Below are positions 42,999 through 52,866 of a stretch of DNA of 64,000 nucleotides, in pieces. Location of the stretch: NCBI GenBank assembly GCA_002794775.1, contig NBAY01000084.1, forward strand, positions 1 through 64,000. The letters run 5' to 3'. The translations under genes and the position numbers were made by a program. This DNA is from Porodaedalea pini (taxonomy: Eukaryota > Basidiomycota > Agaricomycetes > Hymenochaetales > Hymenochaetaceae). The notes under the pieces are model-generated. The model made no database searches. It was not told the DNA's origin and saw only the letters and a program-made list of their open reading frames with translations. Position 1 is the stretch's first letter. Each line of letters begins with the position of its first letter.

Positions 42999-45005
42999 TC
43001 ATTGATCTCCAGGGTTCCCTTCCTCCTCCTCAGTGTCATCCTCATCCTCCGCAGCACTCCACGGCACCTCCGGCAACATCGACCCAACAGCAAGCGTAAC
43101 GCCCACAAGCGCAATCATCACCGCATACACCATCACTCCCCCGAGCCTCCTCCACAGCATGCCTTTCTCCACCCCGATAACCTCAAGAACAGAATCCGGT
43201 AGCGGGTCCGATATAGGTCCGCTATCCCCACCAGGGAGCGGAATCCCGCTATCGCGCCCGTACTCCCATGCGAGCCCGCGCGCAAAGAGGGCAGAAGCGG
43301 TATACGGCCCGACGCAGCGCATCACGGAGACGGTACACTGAGCGAGGCCGTTCACCGCGCCTAATGTCGATTTGCCTCTTCGCGGCTTCTTCGTCCTTCG
43401 GTTTTTCTTGATTCCGGGTTTTCTGGACGAGGAAGATACGACCAGGGTCGCACTGGATGAGGAGGACGAGACAGGCGGACGTGTGGGATGGTCGGATTTC
43501 AGTGGGATGGCGTTCGCCGCAGCTGTGATACTAGACATTCACAACTCAACGGATACTCAGACATACGCAAAAACAGAAACGACGTACAAAATGAAAACGC
43601 TCCCGTAGCACATATTGAGCAACAGAGTCAGCCCAAGCTGAAGTGTCACAAGCACGACCAACGCCGGACTAGTCGTGAATTCTTCCACACCAGACACCGA
43701 AGTGGATACTCGGTCCTCCGCACGCACAACGGCACTCATAGTCGGGAACAGCACAAATATCGGCGCCGCACTCGCAATACCAACGAGGTACACCGTCTTA
43801 TTCCCCCATCGGCGAGTAAGGCGCGCAAAGAACCCGACCTGGAAGATCCCATTCGCGAGTCCCAGAAATGCAAGTGCCACACCTATAGCATGAGGAGGGA
43901 GGCCGAGTCCTCCCAGGGAGCGTGGAGTCGCATAGAACACGGGCTGCAGAGCGCGATACGCGATGTCGAGCAAGGAAAGGAGGGCGTACGCCGCGGTTGA
44001 AAGGAGAACAGGCGGAGTGAGTAATTTTCGTAGAGGCGGCGCCTCTGGAATGGACGGAGTGCTGGGGCCCGGATCAAGTTTCAGCGAGTTCGAAGATGGG
44101 TAAGTGCGACGCGGGAGAAGCGCACGGAAAGAGAATCCAGTCGGGTTTGTCTCTTTAAGGAAAAAATATGTAATACTCCAAGCTAGGATACTGAATGTTG
44201 CCGGAATCGAACAAGGCAAGAAGTACGGGTACTTTTTCAAGAACGCGCTTCCTCCAAAGACGCTCGGAAACCGCTCCGTAGGATGGGAGAATGCACCTCC
44301 GATAAGAGGCCCAATCGTTGCTCCTGTGCTCCAGGAAATAGGCTGATATGCGAAAGCTCGAGCGACGTTCGTGGAATCTGTCAACTCGCCCATCATGCTC
44401 TTTATCACGCCTATGTTTCCATTAAGGACTCCGTTCTGTCGGTTTGTTATGAAAACGGGCCAAGTCAATACGTAGAGTTTTCCTGAAAGTCCCGAAGACT
44501 CACGAGAGATCGTGCTACGACGAGAGCAGGGAAGGATCTTGCAAGTCCAAAGCAATACATGGAAAGAGAGAGCCCCACAAGGCCAACGAGAATAACAGGC
44601 TTGCGCCCTACACGATCCGAGATGCGGGACCAATGAAGCACGGTGAGGGCTTGAGTGGCAAAGAAAATGCTTTGCTGGAATGACAAGGTCAGTTGGGTGG
44701 CGAGTAAAGGATGTACGCACACGCACCATAATCCCTACATAGTATCCCACCTTCTTATCATCCCCTCCCGTAACGCCAGTCTCACGAATGAGCTGAGGAA
44801 CAAACGGGTAAATGACCTATCGAGGGGTAGGAGAGTTAGTCAAGAACTAGCGGGAAAAAAACACTGAAGGACGTGCTTGTGATGACATGGGTTCAGCTAA
44901 CTGCAGAACCAACGTGATGGAGAACTGGCCCCATGGAATTGGTGTCTCCTTCGGCTCTTCGTCAGCGTCGCTGTTTTGTAGCAGAGGCGTCTCCTCGTCC
45001 CTCAT
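42999..45005 (-). CDS. DHA1-type MFS transporter, 589 residues
   Basis: Five exons (44877-45005, 44727-44816, 44504-44674, 43588-44435, 42999-43530) join into 590 codons with no stop. The protein follows the fungal DHA1 family of proton-driven drug/metabolite exporters: QFSITLVLQLAEPMSSQVIY, GVTGGDDKKVGYYVGIM, then the loop motif WSRISDRVGRKPVIL, GVLNGNIGVIKSMMGELTD, and the terminal half from KTVYLVGIASAA to KSTLGAVNGLAQCTVSV. About 12 helices are expected at the plasma membrane or vacuole. MRDEETPLLQN is the likely start and the C-terminus is acidic. Intron 1 has a GC donor (CAA|GCACGT); the others are GT...AG. It lies tail-to-tail with SIT copy B, an order repeated at 20.7-22.7 kb. Confidence 0.9.
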
Positions 45006-45445
45006 TTCGTGAGGTCGTGGTCGTGGTCGTGGACAAAGGAAGAAAGGGGAAGAGTCATCGTGAACGTCTTGAAGATGGTGAATTACGTGATGGCCTAGAT
45101 GGAAGTCGAGGACCGAGTCAACTGTCGATCGCGAGTTCCGTGGACGTGTAACACTGTAAGCGCGCAAGAGCGCGGAGCCAGGTCCGGACAGGCGCCCTAA
45201 TCCGGCTTCGGCCGATGATAGCCCGAGATAGCTCCGAACGAACCATTTCAAGCTCTGCCCGTGACCAGGTTCTTTCCATCCATGCTCAGATCAACGTGTT
45301 TGTAAATATAACTTGAAATCAGCCTATATTCCAATTGCAAGTCGCTTTGCAATGACAAAATCTAAAAACCGACCTCCGATCGTTCTTGAGAACGGATAAC
45401 TCTGGATCGCTTCCGTCGTCGCAAAGTTCGTCAATAGCAACATCC

Positions 45446-46301
45446 TTACAGCCTTTTTCATAAGTCCTGCGACACGTGCATGTCACGTGAAATGAGCCGC
45501 GTCAGAGCCAAAGTGTCGAAAAATTAGAATGAATGACTATTTTCTCTGTAGATTCTGCACAGAACCTGCTCATTAAGTACTCAAAAAAAAAGGCACGGTT
45601 CTCAGGAGAAGAAATATGTAAAATATGGAGCAATAAATTGACTGTGTAGGCAGGTGGAGATCAAACAAGTGCAGCTGGTCTGTTCTCTTACCCATTTCCA
45701 CTGAGATTCAAAAATTATGGCTCCCCTACATCTACCTATAAAACTCTTTCCTGTGTCTGTAAATTAAGTATATGACTATACCAACATCTCCTGAAAGTTT
45801 GAAGCCAATCCATTCAGTATTCATGGTCCAGCAGCAAGATTTGTGTTCTACTCTGCAAGACCTGTTGTGAGAAAAGGAGGGTGGAAAGAGCTTGAAGTGG
45901 AACACAAATCTTGCTGCTGGACCATGAATACTGAATGGATTGGCTTCAAACTTTCAGGAGCTGTTGGTATAGTCATATACTTAATTTACAGACACAGGAA
46001 AGAATTTTATAGGTAGATATAGGGGAGCCATAATTTTTGAATCTCAGTGGAAATGGGTAAGAGAACAGACCAGCTGCACTTGTTTGATCTCCACCCACCT
46101 ATACAGTCAATTTATTGCTCCATATTTTACATATTTCTTCTCCTGAGAACCGTGCCTTTTTTTTGAGTACTTAATGAGCAGGTTCTGTGCAGAATCTACA
46201 GAGAAAATAGTCATTCATTCTAATTTTTCGACACTTTGGCTCTGACGCGGCTCATTTCACGTGACATGCACGTGTCGCAGGACTTATGAAAAAGGCTGTA
46301 A
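45446..46301. mobile_element. 856-bp palindromic foldback element, copy 2
   Basis: Arms 45446-45852 and 45896-46301 are near-perfect inverted repeats around a 43-base loop. The ends TTACAGCC...GGCTGTAA and most of the arm sequence match copy 1 at 18567-19411. Read as reverse complement, the loop resembles that of copy 1 (AGCTCTTTCCA...CTTGCAG), so the two copies sit in opposite orientation. It lies about 440 bp upstream of the MFS start codon. It carries no open frame of note. Confidence 0.93.
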
Positions 46302-46602
46302 CTTACAAATTCGAAAGACGGTGCACGTATTCCACAGGCCTCATTACAGAAATATCATGGTAAAAAAAGTTCGTGTAGAGATAGATGGAGGTGAAAAAGT
46401 ATAGAGCAAAACACCAAGGTGCATCAAGGATCTCCATCATAGTGAAGCCTTGCTCCTACACTCGTCGAAACGGTGACAGAGCCAAGCTTTAAGAGTAAAT
46501 TCCGCACTCATCAATAGGTTCATGCGCAGAGTAGAGTATAATGACGTCAAATACCGCGCACCAAGTCAGACTCGTGCTTGTTCGAGGCTGATCAACTCAG
46601 CA

Positions 46603-48601
46603 TTACCTTTTCCGAGTCCTCTCTTTCGTTGGCGTTTCCATCTCTATATCTCCGCCGTCGTCCATTCGCATCGACACCCGGCGCGGATTTACACCTGGCC
46701 CACTGCCCTTCCGCACCCTCGCTGCAGGCGAGGGCGAAACCATGGTATTCATACCATCAGCATCGCTGAGGAGCATCACGTTCGATGAGCCAAACGAGTC
46801 CATGAAGCTATCGTCGGCATTCTCGTCGAGCTTACTGTCCGCTATATTCTTCAGACTTGAGCGCTGCGATGGACGTAGAGACCGCGAAGAAGCCTGAGAC
46901 GTGGTCGAGGTCTTCTTAATTCGTGCTTTTGAAGCCTTGACCGCTACAGGCGCCGAATAATCCGGACCATCAACAGCCATAGGTGACAGACGCGAAAGGG
47001 TGTCTTGATGTTCCAGCTGGCGTTTACGCGTCACGAGAGGTGTGTCCTCAATGCACACGTTACTAGGCGAACTCGAACTTGTCGGCGGTGGACTCGGCAC
47101 AGAGCTGGCCGCTGCGGCAAATTGAATGTGCAATTGCGATTGCTGGCCCCAAGATCTTGCATTCTGCCCGTCGAAGCCCGAGTCCGCACGCCTTCGCTTG
47201 ACAGGCGTCTCCTCCACGAGCGTTACACCCACATCACGCTTCAGCTTCGGTCTCACGGGCTTCGGCTCTGGCGCCTTGGGCTTCGGATACGCCTTTGGTT
47301 TCTCCTTGAACACGCGGCTCATGCTGACCTCTCGACTCAGCCCACGCTTCTGCTCGACGAAGCTTGCTCGTTGTGACGCCTCGTCCTGCGCGAGTGAGAC
47401 GCTCAGCGAGCGGCTCCTACTCCGCTGTAGGCCAGATCCAGTGGAAGCAACGGAAGGAAGGCGCGATAGAGGTCCGCGCGATACAGGCGGTGCACGCGAG
47501 CCAGCACGTGAGTTCCTCCCGTCCAACAAAGTCTCGACGTCCGAGTCTTCTGCATCCGAGAAAGGCGATTCTGGGAAGACCTTCGAGCGAAAGAGTTCAC
47601 ATTGTTCAGGGAGTTCTGCCTTGAAGCTATGACCAAATTATCAGGAACTTCCCTAAATGAGAGTTTCGAATTGGTACGCACAGCGGTTCGACAATGTCTT
47701 CGCAGAACGCCTGCGTCCAATGCCTGTCTGCTTTCGCCTTTCCCTGGCTTGAGCCCATGCCCTGGGAAGATGGCTGGCTCCCTTCCAAGGACTCAGTGAG
47801 TTGCCACACTGCAATCTTGTCCATGTAACTCTCAAGGCGCTCCGCGTCCGTCTCCGGCAGTAATTCGTGTTTACCCTGTTTCTTCTGTTTCTTCTGTTTC
47901 TTCGTCGACTCTCCCGCAGCTACCGGCTTCGGGCCCGGCAGACTGAGTTTGAGTATATTGAGCAGAATCTGTATCATCGTCCTGCAAATAGAATTTGAGT
48001 CTCGCAGACGAAAGCGCAATCGCAAATGCTTACTCTCGTCTCTCGAGCCGCTCGAGCCACGTCTTCCGCCACTTCTCTTCATCGATATCCCCTCCTTCTT
48101 CTCTACCTGCCTCCTCATACTCCCAAACGTACCACATCATCATCTCCTCCTGCTCACCCGCGCCACCGCCATCTGCAAGGATCTGCACAAGTTCCGTTCG
48201 GTATTTGTCGGAAGCTGCGCGTGTCGATAACAACAAAGGTTCGAGAAAGGAATGCAAAGGATGGGGCTGGGACGATCTCTCGCCAGATGACGGGACGATG
48301 CGACGAAGTGACGAGATGAGGTGGGAAAGTGGGTTGAAGGACTGCAGAAGCGTGTCAGTGTACAGAAGCATAGAAAGTGATATGTGACTCACTTCGGGAA
48401 GCCACAACGTCTCGAGATATCTCCGAATCACATAATTCTCGTCTGTATTTTCCTGATTCAAACTTGGCGGCGTCAGGGAAACATAGACATGCTCGCAGAA
48501 CGTTCTACGCACAAGGGATAATCGTGATGAAGCTGGGATTCCGCTGAATCCGTCCAGGAGACCGGACAGGATTCATCTAGCGAGTAAAGCTGCGATATCA
48601 T
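46603..48601 (-). CDS. sld3: DNA replication regulator Sld3-like protein
   Basis: The last exon (46603-47626) opens with FKAELPEQCELFRSKVFPES and then PFSDAEDSDV, a signature of fungal Sld3. The preceding exon (47682-47981) contains IQILLNILKLSLPGP, KHELLPETDAERLESYMDKI and CEDIVEPL. Earlier coding reaches 48034-48512 (YVIRRYLETLWLPE, WRKTWLERLERRE), with short introns near 48345-48395 and 48465-48512. The first clear ATG is at 48601, but an upstream exon ending ASLHHLSQ near 48662 may be needed, with a very short (39-bp) intron. Sld3/Treslin loads Cdc45 onto the MCM helicase at origins and is essential. The C-terminal half is Ser/Pro/Lys-rich and presumably phosphorylated. A LINE lies directly upstream. 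Confidence 0.8.
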
Positions 48602-49033
48602 AGACGCTGCACCCGTGATGTCCCTAAGGTGGACAACTCTTTCAAGGACGTCTAGATGTTACTGGCTGAGATGGTGCAGTGACGCGTCGTGCGCAAGTTG
48701 AAGTGTAACGAGCTTCAGAGGTATACGCGTCACTGGATTTTCGATGGCTCTCGTCGTATTGTCGCAAATGATGGAAAGCGAGGTGGCGTAACGAGTCCGA
48801 CCTTGGCTAGAGGTCGTGGCTACGGTAGAGTCGTGAGCTTTGGCGGACCGGACTAGGCGGCATACGCGATCACGTGGCTTCGGCTTTATAATACATCTGC
48901 TATCTACTACACGACAGATATCCAACCGCACAGGAAAAGGAACTGAAAACAAAGAACAACGGACGATGCGCTCGAAGGGGTGTTAGCTAGAAGAAATACG
49001 ACGTGGTAAAAAAAGGAAGATTTCGATGTAGTA

Positions 49034-52000
49034 CTAGAGGTGGTATGTGGAAGGGAGTTCGGAGAAAAGTGGCATGGCGTCCGGGGGGCGACGAAAAGAA
49101 AAATAGGCAAATTGAAGTAGTAAAAGGAAGTTGTTAGGACGGAACCAGTCCGAAAAGGTAAGAGGTAAAAGGCGATGACGAAAAAGGCCGTGGCGAATAT
49201 GAGAAAAGAAAGGGCAAACATTAAGGGTGTGACGGACATCATGCTTGACGCAGAGGGGGTCCGGGCAACGAGGTTCCAGGTTACGGTTATGCAGGTCAAG
49301 GGCGTTAAGCAGTAGGCTTATGGCGCGTCCGTGAACTAGACGGGATATTCTCTTCTCGGGGTTAAGTTTGAGGAATGCGCGAAATGATCGGGTGGGGGAA
49401 AGGATAAACGATGATGGTTCGCCAATCGATCGATGGCTGCGCAAGTTGATGGTACGCATTTTCCAGTCTCGAAGGAGATCGAGCTGGAGTTGCACGTTAA
49501 GATTCGGTAATGATTCCGGTATGGGCTCGCGGACGTGTTTAGAGGCGGCGTCTTTGGCCAGTTTATCGGCTTTCGAATTGCCCAAGACTCCTTTATGAGA
49601 AGGGAGCCATTGGACAACAATATGCGATGCAGGGTGATGTAGTGCGAGAAAAATCCCGCAAAGGCGACGAAAGAGTGTGATGAAGTCTGCGTGTCGTGCA
49701 TCGTTGGTGAAAATGAGGTTGGCGCAGTTAAGCGAGTCGGTAACGATATGAATGTGTACCGGGGTTGAACATTTCGAGAGAAGAGAAGATATCCGGCGTA
49801 AGGCTGCGATGAGCGCTTCCTGCTCTTCGAACAGTATGTTCGAATGAGAGTGCGCTGCTGAAGTAAAGACAGCAAGTTCGACGTGACCGTGCATAATGAC
49901 GTATCCGTGGCCACCGTTGGCGGATCCAGTGTCATCTGTAATGATGGAGCCATCTGTGAAAATAAAGTATTGATAAGGAGGGGGTCGTAGGTAGAAGGAA
50001 TTGAATGAACGAATCGCTCTCTGGCGTTGGTCGGGTGCAGGGATGGGAGTGAGAATGAGTCTGGAATGTACAGGGACGAAAGTCGGGTAAGGGGGGTTTT
50101 TGGGAATTGAAATGTTAGGAAGGAGTAAATCGCAGAGGTAGCTGTTGTTGTTTTGGGTTTTGTTAGAGTGAGAATAATAGGATAGCAAAAAACGCTGTGA
50201 AAGTGAACGAATGAAGAGATCCAATGGAGGAATGGAAAGAACAGATTCTGCAATGGACGGGTTTATACTGGAATGAAGGACAGAATGAAGGAAATCGTTC
50301 TGAATAGGTTGTAGGAGAGAAAGGATAAAGTTGGAATTGGGAAAGAGGACTGCGCCGTAAATGGCGACGGAACGGATGAGACCGAAATATAAGAGTCGGG
50401 CGTATTGAAGGTGGGCCCCGTTAAAAGAATTGAATAGAAAAGAACGTTGGCGTAATGTGGAGAGTGCTTTGTTCGCGCGCGAGAGAAAATGGAGTTTGGG
50501 GGAAAGGTCGTAAGAAAGAATGATCCCGAGCCATGTAAGGTGTTTGGACGGTGGAATAACGAGACTGCCAGGAAGCGACAGAGAGGGGGTAAAGGATGGA
50601 TTCTGATTGGAAAGAAAAGACTGGAAATGGAAGCGGGCGAGTTGTGGATGGGGAATAATATGTAAAAGCTCGATGGCGTTCGGGTCAATTGACAGACCGA
50701 GCGCTTGGAATTGAGAGGAAAGGAAAGAAAATTGGTTACGAAGTCGTACCAAGTTCGTTTTAATACTGAGAGAACGGGCAGAAAGAAGATGGTCGTCCAT
50801 GTATGCGAGTAAAGGACGGTGGGGGCCAAAACGCTTGGAGTAAGCGAAGATGACATCAGCTGAAGCGAAAATTGAAATGAGAGGAGAAAGAGGTGACCCT
50901 TGAGGGACCCCTCGGTTCGGTTTTATGAACGGGGAAGAAAAGAAATTGTTGAAATGAAATGAAATGGGGCGGTCGGCGAGCCAGACAGCCAATACATGAA
51001 TGAAATTTGGATGAACATTGGAACGAATGAGTTTGTTAAGAAGAAGGGAATGAGAAATGTTGTCAAAAAAACCCTGAATATCCACGGTCAAGATGGAGGT
51101 AATGTAGTGGCGATGACGACGGTTGACGCGATCAACAACCGTTTCGCCCAGAAGAATGTAAGGGTTGGAACAGATAAGTGAAAGAAGTTCGTAGCAGGCT
51201 GTGAGGGATGAGCGATGTTTTCGGCACCCATGTTGGGTGTCAGGGAGAAGGTTGTTCTTTTCGAAAAAAGGTTGTAAAAAATTGAACAGGATACGTTCGA
51301 AAAGTTTCCCGATTGTGTCGACTAAAGAAATGGGTCGGAAAGCACGAGGCACGGAAAAATCGGTGCGCTTGGGTTTGGGAATGAAGGTGACAAGAGAAGT
51401 TTTAAATGAAAGAGGAAAATGGCCCAATTTAAGGCATAAGGAGAAAAGATCCGCAAAGAATTGGCCTTGATGTTCGACCAGCAAAGAAAGGTGTTGGTAC
51501 GAGATATGGTTGTTACCAGGGCTCGTTTCTTTATCGATACCGCGAAGGGCATAGAAGACGTCATCCGTCGACACCGTTGGACCGTCAGAAAGGGCCGGGA
51601 GGCGGACCGGCTCTGGCGGGGACGAAAGAGGTGGGAAGAATGTATTGCGAAACACGGAGGCCTTATCTTCCTCGGTGAGAGAGAAGGAGCCGTTTGGCAT
51701 ACGAAGTGCACCAATAGGGGAACGGCGACGCGCAACGCCAGTAAACTGGCGATGCCAGATCGAGTGCTGATTGGAGCTTTGAAGGCGTGCTCCGTAGAAT
51801 GCGGTTTTGCATCGGGAAAGTTCGACTTCCAGACGGTGTTTCGTTTCTGCCGACGGATTCCGGCAATGTTCGCGGTAGAGTTTCGAACACATTTCCGACC
51901 ACCAGGCGTTGGGGCCAAAATATGTGCGAGGCTTTCTTTTGCGGAGGAACGACCTAGCGAAAGAAGATAAAGAGTCTTGAAAAGAGAAAAGTAAGTCGTC

Positions 52001-52861
52001 CAGCGACTGGGTTGAGTGAATGTTTTGAAGATTAAAGGAAAACAATTTTGAATTGCAGAACTCGGATATGAAAGTTGGTAAATCACGAGAACGAATAGAA
52101 CGAAGGGGAGGTTGAGGAGGAGCGTCAAAGATGTTGAGCCTGAACGAGAACGTAATGGGGAAGTGATCTGAAGAAACGGTTAGGGAAGGGTCTGCAATAA
52201 TAACAGATTCGGAAATTTCAGAAGAAAATTCGTCAGATGAAAGAACGAGGTCGATGATGGATCGACTGTTCGTAGAACGATTGAGATACGTGGGTTGGTC
52301 CGGTGGGCTACAAATAACGAGGCCGGTCTCACTGATCCAGTCGGTGAAGACGCGGGAAAGATGGAATTGATGTGATTGTTCTGGGAGTGACCACAAAGCC
52401 GAATGGCGATTGAAATCGCCGACGAAAATATTAGAGGGAGAATTAAGAACGGGTAAATGTGACTCGAATTCCCGTTCGGAAGGGGAATTGTAAACGTTCC
52501 AGAGGAGAAGAGGGGTAGGAAGGTCCCTGGAAATAGAAATAACAGAAATACAAGGAGAAGGATTGGGAGTTTGAAAGAGGGAGACGCGATGAATAAGGCG
52601 GGAGTGAACATAAGTACAACAACGGGGTTTCCCCGGGACTGGCGGGAGAAACGCCGTGTAGGGTGCGTAATTGCGAGAATCGAAAGCCCGTGAACCAGAA
52701 GGGTCGGACTTGGAGGGAATAATTCGTTGGATAACTGGGATTTCCTGAAGGCAAACGATGTCCGGAGCCGGAAGGGTAGAAGAGAATGAACGAAACAAGA
52801 AATCGAAGGAGGGATTAGAATTGCGAATATTAAGGGAGAGGACGGATATTTTTTCCGACAT
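49034..52861 (-). CDS. LINE ORF2: endonuclease-RT-RNase H, 1275 residues
   Basis: An ATG at 52859-52861 lies five bases after the ORF1 stop. Residues about 1-230 form an EEP endonuclease (LSLNIRN, CLQEI, VGDFNRHS, SSDHFPITF). The RT follows, with FRPISLVDTIGKLFERILF, VDIQGFFDNIS, GVPQGSPLSPL and the catalytic YMDD at about residue 687. The RNase H domain starts near 968 (IFTDGSI, EEQEALIAAL, VTDSLNC, LPSHKGVLGNSKADKLA). A C-x4-C-type knuckle (CPDPLCVKHDVRHTLNVC) lies near 1200. All catalytic motifs are present and no stop interrupts the frame, so the enzyme could be active. It nicks target DNA and reverse-transcribes the element RNA in place. Confidence 0.95.
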   Translation of the reverse strand: MSEKISVLSLNIRNSNPSFDFLFRSFSSTLPAPDIVCLQEIPVIQRIIPSKSDPSGSRAFDSRNYAPYTAFLPPVPGKPRCCTYVHSRLIHRVSLFQTPNPSPCISVISISRDLPTPLLLWNVYNSPSEREFESHLPVLNSPSNIFVGDFNRHSALWSLPEQSHQFHLSRVFTDWISETGLVICSPPDQPTYLNRSTNSRSIIDLVLSSDEFSSEISESVIIADPSLTVSSDHFPITFSFRLNIFDAPPQPPLRSIRSRDLPTFISEFCNSKLFSFNLQNIHSTQSLDDLLFSFQDSLSSFARSFLRKRKPRTYFGPNAWWSEMCSKLYREHCRNPSAETKHRLEVELSRCKTAFYGARLQSSNQHSIWHRQFTGVARRRSPIGALRMPNGSFSLTEEDKASVFRNTFFPPLSSPPEPVRLPALSDGPTVSTDDVFYALRGIDKETSPGNNHISYQHLSLLVEHQGQFFADLFSLCLKLGHFPLSFKTSLVTFIPKPKRTDFSVPRAFRPISLVDTIGKLFERILFNFLQPFFEKNNLLPDTQHGCRKHRSSLTACYELLSLICSNPYILLGETVVDRVNRRHRHYITSILTVDIQGFFDNISHSLLLNKLIRSNVHPNFIHVLAVWLADRPISFHFNNFFSSPFIKPNRGVPQGSPLSPLISIFASADVIFAYSKRFGPHRPLLAYMDDHLLSARSLSIKTNLVRLRNQFSFLSSQFQALGLSIDPNAIELLHIIPHPQLARFHFQSFLSNQNPSFTPSLSLPGSLVIPPSKHLTWLGIILSYDLSPKLHFLSRANKALSTLRQRSFLFNSFNGAHLQYARLLYFGLIRSVAIYGAVLFPNSNFILSLLQPIQNDFLHSVLHSSINPSIAESVLSIPPLDLFIRSLSQRFLLSYYSHSNKTQNNNSYLCDLLLPNISIPKNPPYPTFVPVHSRLILTPIPAPDQRQRAIRSFNSFYLRPPPYQYFIFTDGSIITDDTGSANGGHGYVIMHGHVELAVFTSAAHSHSNILFEEQEALIAALRRISSLLSKCSTPVHIHIVTDSLNCANLIFTNDARHADFITLFRRLCGIFLALHHPASHIVVQWLPSHKGVLGNSKADKLAKDAASKHVREPIPESLPNLNVQLQLDLLRDWKMRTINLRSHRSIGEPSSFILSPTRSFRAFLKLNPEKRISRLVHGRAISLLLNALDLHNRNLEPRCPDPLCVKHDVRHTLNVCPFFSHIRHGLFRHRLLPLTFSDWFRPNNFLLLLQFAYFSFRRPPDAMPLFSELPSTYHL

Positions 52862-52866
52862 AAGAA

